A stretch of 64,000 nt of DNA from Patagioenas fasciata (Eukaryota; Chordata; Aves; Columbiformes; Columbidae): NCBI RefSeq assembly GCF_037038585.1, contig NC_092520.1, positions 3,899,501 through 3,963,500 of the forward strand, read 5' to 3'. The position numbers and the translations under genes are program-made. Below are positions 38,371-49,400 of the stretch, piece by piece. Every line of letters begins with the position of its first letter. Position 1 is the first letter of the stretch. Below the pieces are notes generated by a model. That model was given only the letters and a program-made list of their open reading frames with translations, did not search any database and was not told where the DNA came from.

Positions 38371-39480
38371 CAGCGCAGTGACCACAGCCCCGCGCGTAAC
38401 CGCGGCCGCTTTTCAGCCAGAAAAGCTGGGAACGGCCAAATGACGTCAAGGCTGATGTTAACCCCCTCAGATTTCGTTGTAGAAGCGGCGGTCAAACGTT
38501 AATGGCTTAAAGTTTAGGGGTGTGGCGGGCGCGCTTAAAACACGCCGAGCTCGGAGATATTTTACGCAGCGCGCAACACGGGCGGGGTTTTTGACCCCAG
38601 TCGCTGCCCGTACCCGCCCGCCGGGCCATGGCGGGACGGCCGGCGCCGCTTCCCACCGCGTCGACAAACGCCGGGAGAACTACAACTCCCAGGTACACCC
38701 TGCGCGGCCGCGCATGCGCAACGCGCTCACCCCGCGCCATCTTGCCACCCGCTTCTTCCATCTCCTCGCTGGCGACGGGTGGCGGCGGGGACTACAACTC
38801 CCGGCGTGCCCCGCGGCGTCCGCGCATGCGCAGTGCCCCCAGCGGCCATCTTGGCCCGGAGAAGCGCTGCCGCCGCCGCTACCGCCACCAAACAAACCCG
38901 AGAGCGGCACCGGGAGGGGAGAGGAGGGGCCGTGGCCGCCGAGGAGCTTTTCGATGTGCCGGGCACGGCCGGGCAGGTGGGTCCCGCTCCCCGGCAGCCT
39001 CCGCTGCCTCTCCCCGTGGCGCTTTCTCCCCTCCTCGGGGAAGGGGGCAGCTCCCGTTCCCCGGACGGCGGGACCCGCCGCCCCCTCACGGCCCCGCGGG
39101 CAGCGGGGAAGCAGCAGCAGCCGCCGCCCTGCTCCCTCTTCCCGTCCCTCTCGACATCGGGGGCGGCCACCGGGGATCCAGCGCCGAGGAGTCGGCGGGT
39201 GGCGGCTGCCCCCGGGCGCCCCTGGGGGAAGATTCTCCCTCTTTCCCTCCTTTCCCCCCCTCCAGGAACGTGCGGCGGCGCCGGGGCTTTTGTTCCCCCA
39301 TCCCCCCACCCCCCCCCGACACCAACCGGCTCGTCCCGCTCGCCTCCGGCTCCTCTTTTTTATATATATATAGATATCTATATGTATTTTTTTTCCTTTA
39401 TTGGAGATGCGCCCTCCTTCCCCGCCACCCCCGGCATCTCGCCGAGATGCGATCGGGCGAGGCGGTGTTCCCGTGTTTGT
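38371..39480 (+). promoter_or_regulatory. EMSY: EMSY CpG island and promoter
   Basis: GC- and CpG-rich. A perfect CRE, TGACGTCA, lies at 38441-38448. Two copies of a three-site module follow: ACTACAACTCCC (ZNF143/THAP11-type SBS) at 38679 and 38791, GCGCATGCGCA (NRF1) at 38710-38720 and 38822-38832, and GCCATCTTG (YY1) at 38736-38744 and 38845-38853. There is no TATA box upstream of exon 1. YY1 sites of this form often mark the start of TATA-less promoters, so transcription probably begins near 38855-38870. Large open frames on both strands here are a by-product of the base composition. Confidence 0.8.
38860..38976 (+). other. EMSY: EMSY noncoding exon 1 (candidate)
   Basis: A candidate 5' UTR exon ending at the donor GGGCAG|gtgggt (38976), just below the second YY1 site. 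The next exon begins with 39 untranslated bases before the ATG, so an upstream noncoding exon is needed. The 5' end is an estimate and other donors in the island are possible. Confidence 0.5.
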
Positions 39481-40010
39481 TTTTTTTTGTTTGTTCGTTT
39501 ATTTGTTGGTTTTTTTTGTTTGTTTGTTTTTTTCTGGTGAGTGTTGGTACGCGTAAAGCAAATTCTCACTTTTAAAAATTAATTAATTTATTTATTAATT
39601 TTGGCGTTGTGTCATACAACAGGCTGGTGCGAAATGCATTGATCGGGCGAGGGGGGTGTTCTCGTGTTTTGTTTTTGTTTTTTTAATTATTATTAATTTT
39701 TTTTTTTTTGTGAGTGTTGGTATGTGTAAAGCAAATTTTCACGTTTTAGATTTTATTTATGTAGTTATTCATTTTGGCGTTCTGTCATACAACAGTCTGG
39801 CGCTAAATGCTTTCCCTGAGGCAAGGGGGTGTTCCCGTGTTTTATTATTTTATTTTATTTTATTTATTTATATTTTGGTGAGCGTTGATATGAGTAAAGC
39901 AAATTTTCACTTTTAAAAATGTAATTATTTATTTGTTTATTTATTTATTCATTTGAGCGTTCTGTCATATAAGAGGCTGCTGCTAAATGCATTCCCTGGG
40001 GTTGGGGGGG
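39440..40010 (+). repeat. 170-190 bp tandem repeat, about three units, in EMSY intron 1
   Basis: A composite unit recurs: a gatcgggcgagg...gtgttcccgtgtt block (39451, 39641, and a diverged copy near 39811), a T/AT-rich tract, gtgttggta..gtaaagcaaatt (gtaaag at 39553, 39726 and 39894), an AT-rich tract, then ggcgttctgtcatacaacag and ctaaatgcattccc. Period is 173 then 168 bp at the gtaaag anchor. Units are clearly diverged, so the array is not very recent. Confidence 0.85.
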
Positions 40011-40352
40011 AGGGGGGGAAGTGGGAGCGAGTGGTGAGCTGGGAAGAAGTTCTTATAAATAGGTGCTCTGTGCATAAAGGAGAGGGAGGAGACTCCAGCA
40101 TCAACTCGGGGAGCGTTCCAGTGTGGAAAAAAGGCTATAAGATACTCCATAAAAAGGTTTGGGCGATGGATTTGAGCAAGAGAGTACAGGGAGCCTGTGC
40201 CCTTGTGAAACTGCTGGATTCCTGCATGCAAAGCCCCATTACAGGGGCTGGGAGTGAACATGTTGGCGGAGTTATGAGCAGGCTGAGGAGAGTTTTGCAT
40301 TCATTAATAAACGAGGGGCTTGTGCTTACTGCATTTATATTCCTTTTTCCAG

Positions 40353-40461
40353 CAAGGCTGAGCTCTGTGGGAGCGCAGACGCGAGGGAAAGATGCCCGTG
40401 GTTTGGCCAACTCTTCTGGATCTCAGCAGAGATGAGTGCAAGAGGATCCTTCGCAAACTGG
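40353..40461 (+). CDS. EMSY: EMSY exon 2, containing the start codon
   Basis: Acceptor tttttccag at 40352. Untranslated bases run to 40391, with the ATG at 40392-40394 in a good context (gaaagATGC). Encodes residues 1-23, [20 protein letters not shown] then RKL, plus one base of codon 24. Donor CTGG|gtacag. The start matches the human protein exactly. Confidence 0.96.
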
Positions 40462-43400
40462 GTACAGTAAGATACAATTTGTGGGTCTGTATGTTCGCCC
40501 TTTTAAGATTTGCCTGCCTGCTGCTTCCGTGAAATACTTCAATACGTCTACAGGCAACTTACAAGTCATTTTTTTGTGCTTTGCATGTGTCATTGGCTTG
40601 ACAGCGCTGGTTTGAAGTGATGTTTAGCAGATGCCCTCTGCCTGAGCAAAATGAATAGAAAATAATTGGTTTTGGTTGAATCCTTCATGGATGCACCAGT
40701 CCATCTCTGCCTTGATGTTGCAGTTTTGCATTACTGTTCTTTTTACGATTATTAACATGCAACAGGATACTCTGTGAGAGGAGGGTGTTTGTTTTTCAGT
40801 TCTGTGTTTGAGGCCTTTTTGTACCAAAAAAAAAAAATCATACGACCCTGATTTAACTGGCACTGTGGGACTCAGTTTAAGTTGTAAAGATACTATCGTA
40901 AATACTTGAAACAGGAGAAAAAAAAGAAGTGATGGTTTGTGATTTGCAGTTGCACAGATTATCAGGGAAGTGTGACAACAATGTTCTCTTTTAACTGTCA
41001 TAACAGCAGGAGCTTTTTGCATTGTTTCGAATGCCTTGCAATATCCGAGACTCCTGCCCAAAAGCCATATATTGGGAGATTTTTTGTGCTCCATCCTTAT
41101 AAATATATTTGTAGAAGGAGACACACTTCTGCATTTTGGAAGGTGATGAAACTATTTGCTTGCATCCACTTCTGGCTACCACAGGAGAGAGAATCCTTTG
41201 TTGGACGATTGAGCTCATCCTGTGTGGTGGTTTTTGGGTTCTTAGAACTGTGTTTATTTTTCAGTTTAGCTGTTTGGCTGATTAAATGATGTGTAGTATT
41301 AGAAGAGAAAAAAAACACCTTAGATTTCTCTTCAAACTTTCTTCTGAGGAGCATAGTCTAAGAAATGATGTCAGGAAGAAAGTTGAGACTGCCTCTAACT
41401 TCCTCTCACGATCAAGTCACAGCTTTTTCTAGTTCTCATTTTACCTGAATGTTAAATCATGTGCTGCACTTCTTAACTGTGCCAAGGTTCTCGTACCTTA
41501 TGAAGCCATCCACTTTCTTTTTTGAGAGTTGAGAATTTGTTTTCCCTCGCTTTGCCCTATTTTTTTTTCATTTCTTTGGAATCTGGGATTTGCTTTCTGT
41601 TCAAACAGACAGTGATGAGGCTGTTACACATGACATTGAACACTGTACATCCATTAAGGCGATAGCCCTAGGTTTAAGCGAGGCTCAAGAAGCACGAAAA
41701 CCAGGAGAAAGTACAGGATGCAAAAAGACTTGGACCGGATCTACGCTACTGAATTTTGTTAACGCAGCTCCGCTGGCTGGGAGCATGGAAAAAATAACCA
41801 AAACAACCAACTTCTAGCCCAGCTGACGGTGCTGTGCTGGCACAGCCTCACTGGTGCAGCTGAGCCAAACAGAACTGCAGCTGCACCTCCTTCAATGACA
41901 TAACCTAGGCTGACAGGAAAGAAAAAAATTAAAAAAATAAGTAGTGTTTTCTTTATTTTTTTTTTTTTTTTGCTGACATGAGCTGTGTCCCCACAAGAGG
42001 GCCCTGCCAGCCTAACAGAGGAGCAGAGCCCTGTCTCTCTAGGGTAGAGAAGCTCTCAGTTTAAATAGACGCTTCACAAGGTTAGAGGGGGAAGGAGCAG
42101 GGGCGATGGGAGCAAAGAGCTGTTTAATGGTCATATCCTGCAATATTAATCTGCTTTAGAGGGTCCCACTTTTCCAGCTCTCAGCCCAACTTATTTTTGA
42201 CCGCAACAGCGGAATTGTCCAACATGGGTGAGATGCGGTGGTGCAGGTGAGAAATTGGCAATACCTGGCGTTTTTCTGCGGTGTTCATGGTTTGTAACTG
42301 AAATAAGGGATGATGCAACTTATGCTTGAAATAATTATATTTATTTGTGAAATCTGTTTGGGCTGTTTGATGTGTTTTGTGTTGGAAAGAGTGTGTACCA
42401 GTTACTGATTGCTACGTAGACATAAGGGTGAGGAAGCTGGTTAAAGCTGTTGTGTTATCTTTACTAGCTTCCAGAAAGCCAGAATGTGCCTTTTTTTAAC
42501 GCCCTAGTGTAGAGGATCGCTATTAAAAATACAGAAAGAAAAAAACAACTATCCTTGCTAAATAATTATACGGTTGTATCTAAGAATTAGTTTATGTTGT
42601 TAACAGAAGAAAATAATTAGTATCTTAAATACTGTAACGTGGTTGTCTAAATAAATGTTGATATTAGTAATAGCTGTTGCTTTAATTAGTGAATGTTTTA
42701 TAACTGAAGCTGCAAATGCTTCTGTAGGTCACTCAGCATCCCTGTGCAGGATGCATAGTTAACCAAAGCGACTCTGCTTTGTGTGTTGTCTGCTTATTCA
42801 GAACAGGAGAGCAGGACTTCTTTTGAACCCAGTTCCTTGATTTGATTTGTAAATTAGCTCTTTGGAATCCTGCAGGCTTTTCAGAATAGCATCAATCTTT
42901 CTTTTGCAGCAAACTTCAGAGGTGTTAGGTTTTGGTCTGCCCCATTGATTCTCGCTTTTGGTTAACTGTTGGGGGTTGGTTTGGGTTGACCACTGAAATG
43001 GGGATGTTAAATGAAAGACACCTATGTATGTATTGGGAAAAAAAAATCTGTATTTGTGGTTTAAAGCAGGAGTTTCAGTAATGTTTCCTTAAACTGTGCT
43101 AAGCTTAGAATAGCAAGTCATTTTGGGGCAAATTAGCAGACTCCATTATTCGTATTAGGTGTATTTTCTTACTGCTGAGTAGGACAAAATTCAGAATGTT
43201 CAGCAATCTTTAGCTGTTCTATTTCTTAAAACATCAGTGGACTGATATTTGCATAGGTCACCTGGAATTATAAATTTTGGTAAATCATAGTTGTATTTTT
43301 GAGAATTAATCTTCATGCTGGCTCTACATTTAAGAATAACTGGATTGTTTCTTTTGTGTTGAGCAGGTTTAGTTTAACACGTTGCATTCTTTTCAGACTC

Positions 43401-46400
43401 AAGCAGTTGTACATATCAAGTAAATGGGCATAAAAGATTATGATGATTGTATTTAACAAACTAGAGATTATGTTCTCCATGCTAATTAAGGGAAGGCATT
43501 ATGGAAAAAATTAGTTGTTCTTTTGATAGTGTATTACTTTTTCAAGCCAGACTTCTGTGTGGAACTCTTAGCAATGATACGTGTTAAAGATTTTCTTCTC
43601 TTCCTTCTAGAGAGTTCTGAGTTACTCTCCAAATTTGGGGACTGTTTCTTCAAGCGTTCTGGCTGAACTGTCAGCTCAGAGAGAGCCTGAAATATTTGGT
43701 GTGATAATCCTCTGTGATGATACAGTTGTTTCGTAGAAAAGCTGTATGCTGCAGAGTAATTGACTGAGAGAGCTCTAAATCATCAGTCTCTTTTCACAGT
43801 ATCACAGTATCACAGTATGTTTGGGATTGGAAGGGACCTCAAAAGATCATCTAGTCCAATCCCCCTGCTGGAGCAGGAACGCCTAGGTGAGGTCGCACAG
43901 GAATGTGTCCAGGCGGGCTTTGAATGTCTCCAGGGAAGGAGACTCCACAACCTCCCTGGGTAGCCTGTTCCAGTGCTCTGTTACCCTCACTGAGAAGAAG
44001 TTCTTTCTCAAATTTAAGTGGAACCTCTTGTGTTCCAGCTTGATCCCATTGCCCCTTGTCCTATCATTGTTTGCCACTGAGAAGAGCCTGACTCCATCCT
44101 CATGGCACTCACCCTTTATATATTTATAAACATTAATAAGGTCACCCCTCAGTCTCCTCTTCTCCAAACTAAAGAGCCCCAGCTCCCTCAGCCTTTCTTC
44201 ATAAGGGAGATGCTCCACTCCCTTAATCATCTTTGTTGCCCTACGCTGGACCCTCTCCAGCAGTTCCCTGTCCTTCTTGAACTGAGGGGCCCAGAACTGA
44301 ACACAATATTCTAGATGGGGTCTCACCAGGGCGGAGTAGAGGGGAAGGAGGACCTCTCTCGATCTACTGACCACCCCCCTTGTAATACACCCAAGGATGC
44401 CATTAGCCTTCCTGGCCACAAGGGCACAGTGCTGGCTCATGATCATCCTGTTGTCCACCAGGATCCCCAGGTCCCTTTCCCCTACACTGCTCTCTAATAG
44501 GTCATGCCCCAACCTATACTGGAACTTGGGATTGTTCCTGCCCAGATGCAGGACTCTACACTTTCCCTTGTTAAATTCCATCAGATTATCCCCCGCCCAA
44601 CTCTCCAGCCTGTCCAGGTCCCGCTGGATGGCGGCACAGCCTTCTGGCGTGTCAGCCACTCCTCCCAGCTTAGTGTCATCAGCAAACTTGCTGATAGTAC
44701 ACTCAATTCCCTCGTCTAAATCATTAATGAATATATTGAATAATATTGGCCCCAGTACTGACCCCTGAGGCACTCCACTAGATACTGGCCTCCAACTGGA
44801 CTCCGCACCATTGACCACCACTCTCTGGCTTCTCTCTTTAAGCCAGTTTGCAACCCACCTCACTACTCTATTGTCGAGACATGTTCCTTTTAATGATTTT
44901 CAAAATTAATAAAATACTGTCAGTAATAGTGAAAATAACTTTTTTTTTTCCCCCATTTGTAGTGAGTGTTAAATAGAAATACTATTTGCTTTAATTCTTC
45001 AGAACTGGAGGCGTACGCAGGTGTCATCAGTGCCTTACGTGCACAGGGAGACCTTACGAAAGAGAAGAAGGATCTTCTTGGAGAACTCTCTAAAGTGCTT
45101 AGGTAACTCTGACCTTTTTAAAATAAGAACCGATGACCTATTTTCTTGTAAGGTATCGCGTTCTTTTTCTGTCACTAGTATCACCAAGCAAATCTTAGTT
45201 TACGGAAGTAATTCTCTACCTTGTGGAGGTTTAATTCCTGTTCTGCTCTGAGTTTTTAATAAGGAAAAACAACTGTGCTTTAGTGGTTGAATCTTTGTTG
45301 GTGTTTTGTGAGATACTGAGTGTTAAAAGGATTGGAGCTGGTTCAATTGTGTGCACTAGCTTGGAGTTCTATCAAGATAGGACTTCAGGGTCTTTGGCCT
45401 CAAGTTACATGAAGAAAGAACGCTGCACATTCGGGGCAAATTTTCCTACCATACGCTTTAAATTTATTGCTCTCATTAGGAGATTGGATTCTAGCTGTTT
45501 TGCAGGGGTACCCTATGAAATACAGTATTCTTTCTATTCTTCGCTAATATTTTAAGACAATAATACATTAATTCTTCCTCACTGTGACAGCAGAAGTTAA
45601 GTGACAATCTCCTAAATGTAAATGCCCGTTCCCTTTTGTCTCTTGAGTAGATTATTCATAAGTTTAATTTTAGTTAGAAGTTTTAGATAAATGTTCGTGT
45701 CACCCTCTGACTAAAATATATTGCTGGGTTTTTTTAATAGTATTTCAACAGAGCGACATCGCGCTGAAGTTCGGAGAGCAGTAAATGATGAACGACTAAC
45801 GACTATTGCACACAAGTAAGTTACAGACCATTTTCTGTGTGATTTCCAAAGGTGCTCTTTGGAAAATCCATTACACCTTAACTGAGCAGCAGAACTTGAA
45901 AGATTGATGCTGGTTTAAAGAATAGTGGTTAAAACAGTGTGTGGATGAAGGAATTACTGCATCAGATTTACATCCTGGAACTAGAAACAGTTATTTAATA
46001 CTGTTGAATTTTGGATCTGAAGGCATCTTGTTCCTTTTACAATATAAGAAACAGTCTTTTGTGAGGAAGAGCTTTCTCTAAGATAGTCCAGAACAGAAAG
46101 TGGAGAAAATAGAGAAATCCAGTAACAGAATAGAGATGTTTGCTTTATTATTGTTTATTTCACCTTTAATTTTGTTTAAATCCATTTGGAAAGGTTACGC
46201 TAGGAGGGACTTAACCATGTAGAAAGACAAAGGGAGGGAAAGAGGTGGCCGAGATTAGTGGAAAACAGCGTGTCAGCACAGAGGGGGCATAAATGTTAGA
46301 GCAGAGAAACTGCAGCAAGATAACTGATGACATCAGTTCCACTGTTCTGTGCTTGATGCAGCTGCTGTGCTGGCATCAACGGGGCTGGTTCCTCCTTGCG

Positions 46401-49400
46401 TTCCCTTTCGCAAGCTCCTTGTGATTTTAGGAGGTGGAGAGAAGCAAGAGGGCAAGTGCTTGCTTATTTTTGATAAATACTTAACAGCCTTAATGTTAAG
46501 AACGGTCTTTAAACAGAGCTGGATGGCAAGTTGTCTGTATTTTTTTTTCCTTTATCTGTGTTACAGCCGTTGATTTTTAAGTTTGATTACTTAGGTGTCA
46601 TACAGAGGAAAAAGAAAGGAAATCATACAAATAGGAGTTAGCGATTGTCTTGCCAAAATCAGTGTACTGTTTTAGTGCTGCAGAAGGATATTTAACATTT
46701 TAATGTTCACATTTAAAGAGTTGGAAAGATGCTGTTTACTAAACAAAAACCACCGAGTTCCTTACACTTCTTTAAAGAAAGGGGGAAAATAATGAAAACC
46801 AAGTATTTCGTTTCCAGATCAGGATTCTTTTCTTAAGTTTCCTTTTTAAGTAGTAGTTCTGTTTTTAGCGTTTTACAGAAGAAGCATAAAGTTTGTCCTG
46901 AGGTGTTGAACTTCAAACGGCTGAAATGTTATACAGACAAGGTGCAATTGTGAAGTACTGCGTCTCTTTATTTTTCCTGTGATAACTCTTTGTAAGTGAT
47001 GGATGATAATATAGTATTTGACTTAAATAATGCTCTAACTCATTAGGAAAGCCGACTTTGCCAGCTTTGCTATATGCAACATTTGTAGTCTTATTTTTGA
47101 TTTTAAAGATGCATTTTTACCTCGACTGATGTAGCTCTGCTTACACTATATGAATACGTATGAAGAACGCTGAAGCGTATCAGGATTTAACAACAGAGCA
47201 GATACTCTGCATTTTACGAACTAATTCGTGGTAGCTTTTGCTGCAAATTGCTTGTAATAGTTCACGTGAGGAGTTGTTTTTTCAGAATATATTAATACAT
47301 TGAATGGGCTGATTTGCTTAAGAACATAACAGCATTGTAATTCGCCTTTTTGGTTTTGCTGATTTGACAAATGGTTTATGTAAAACAGTCATAACCAGAA
47401 ACCCTTCTCCATCTAGATAAGAGGCAGCCTTCTTTGGGAACATTCTAGTCAGCATGTGAGTCCTAAGGTTAAGAGAAAATGAAAGCAGCAGGCTGGTTTC
47501 TGTTGAGGAAGATGCACAAGGTGTATTTAAATCATATAATGTTCTGTTACCTTGTTTGGGACTAATTTAATAAGCTGGAGAAACTTTTCAGGTAGAACAA
47601 GATTTGCTTCAGAAGCCAAGGGTTTTTCCCTGTAATATAACCGATTTGAGTAGTTTTATGTTGGATGTGTAGGTATTTTTGTCATCCAGAAGCAGAGTGT
47701 GTAGCCACTCTACCTGAATAGTAGCTAATTAATCTGGGGGTTTTGAACACGACATTAACAGACCTCTGGCCTTTTAAGGGCTCTGCAAAATCAATCAGCA
47801 AAAGAAGCAGCAACTCTTAAATTTTCCGTGGGAGGATTTCTGTATCAGGTGGGAAAAATGTAAGGGCTTTCATGAAATGAAGAAGGTTCAGGATTATTTC
47901 TCTAGAATACAGTTAGAAAGTGTCTTTTAGATTTTGGCTGTGGAAAAAAAGCATTTAAATAAGAGTAATGGGTATTTTGGACGCTTGGCAGAGTACTTAC
48001 AGAACGTTCATTTCTATTTAGTATGTCTGGACCAAATAGCTCCTCCGAATGGTCTATAGAAGGTCGTCGACTGGTGCCGCTGATGCCGCGACTTGTTCCA
48101 CAAACAGCTTTTACCGTTACCGCTAATGCTGTCGCCAACGCAGCTGTTCAGCACAACGCGTCTCTGCCAGTTCCTGCAGAAACTGGAAACAAAGAAGGTG
48201 AGAGAAAGCCGGAATTCTACTGCAGTCGATGGGAATATCGAAGTAATGTCACAGTATAAGTTGTTATCTTAGATTCCAGGTTCCAGTATAAGTTGGGGAA
48301 TGACCTATTAGAGAGCAGCACAGGGGAAACGGACCTGGGTGTCCTGGTGGACAGCAGGGTGAGCATGAGCCAGCACTGGGCCCTTGTGGCCAGGAAGGCA
48401 AATGGTACCTGGGGTGGATTAGAAGGGGGGTGGTCAGTAGGTCAGAGAGGTTCTCCTACCCCTCTACTCTGCCCTGGGGAGACCACCCCTGGAATATTGT
48501 GTCCAGTTGTGGCCCCTCAGTTCCAGAAGGACAGGGAACTGCTGGAGAGAGTCCAGCGCAGGGCAACAAAGATGCTGAAGGGAGTTGAACATCTCCCGTG
48601 TGAGGAAAGGCTGAGGGAGCTGGGGCTCTGGAGCTTGGAGAAGAGGAGCCTGAGGGGTGACCTCATTCATGTTTACAGATATATAAAGGGGGAGTGTCAG
48701 GAGGATGGAGCCAGGCTCTTCTCGGTGACAACCAATGATAGGACAAGGAGCAGTGGGTACAAACTGGAACACAGGAGGTTCCACTTAAATTTGAGAAGAA
48801 ACTTCTCAGTGAGGGTGGCAGAGCCTGGCCCAGGCTGCCCAGGGAGGTTGTGGAGTCTCCTTCTCTGCAGACATTCAAACCCGCCTGGACACCTTCCTGT
48901 GGAACCTCAGCTGGGTGTTCCTGCTCCATGGGGGGATTGCACTGGGTGAGCTTTCCAGGTCCCTTCCCATCCCTGACATTCTGGGATTCTATAAACTCTA
49001 GAAACTTGGATCAATGGCTTAAGATTTTGTAAAATTCTGTAAGTGATGGAAGGTGTTTCATAACACTTAAAAAACATAAGTAGGTTTTGGTGAAGGTCAA
49101 GAAAATTAAATTTTTTTTTTTTTTTTTGTTTGGTTGGTTTTTTTACTTCACATTAAAAATACCAAATTAACAAATTAAAAGCTACTTTCTACTTTCCCTA
49201 TGCCCTTTAAGTAATGTTAGTACACATTCCATTTAGCTTGGCTGAATAGGTTCGAGTTACGCTTCATGCAACTGGAGAATGTGTTACACTTACTGAAATG
49301 GGCTGTTTTATTCTGGTTTTGTGAGAAGTACTGAATTATTGCAGCATTACTTATGAGCAAGGGTTTAAAAAAGCTGATTAGCAAAATGAGTTGTTAATTG

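Noticed and set aside
38522-39575. Open frames of 200-315 codons on both strands in the EMSY island
   Set aside because: Several overlap in different frames with low-complexity Arg/Pro/Ala/Gly composition; no domain; expected in GC-rich DNA.
48293-48949. 218-codon plus-strand open frame as a host gene
   Set aside because: It encodes the tail of CR1 ORF2 and then runs into the CR1 3' end.
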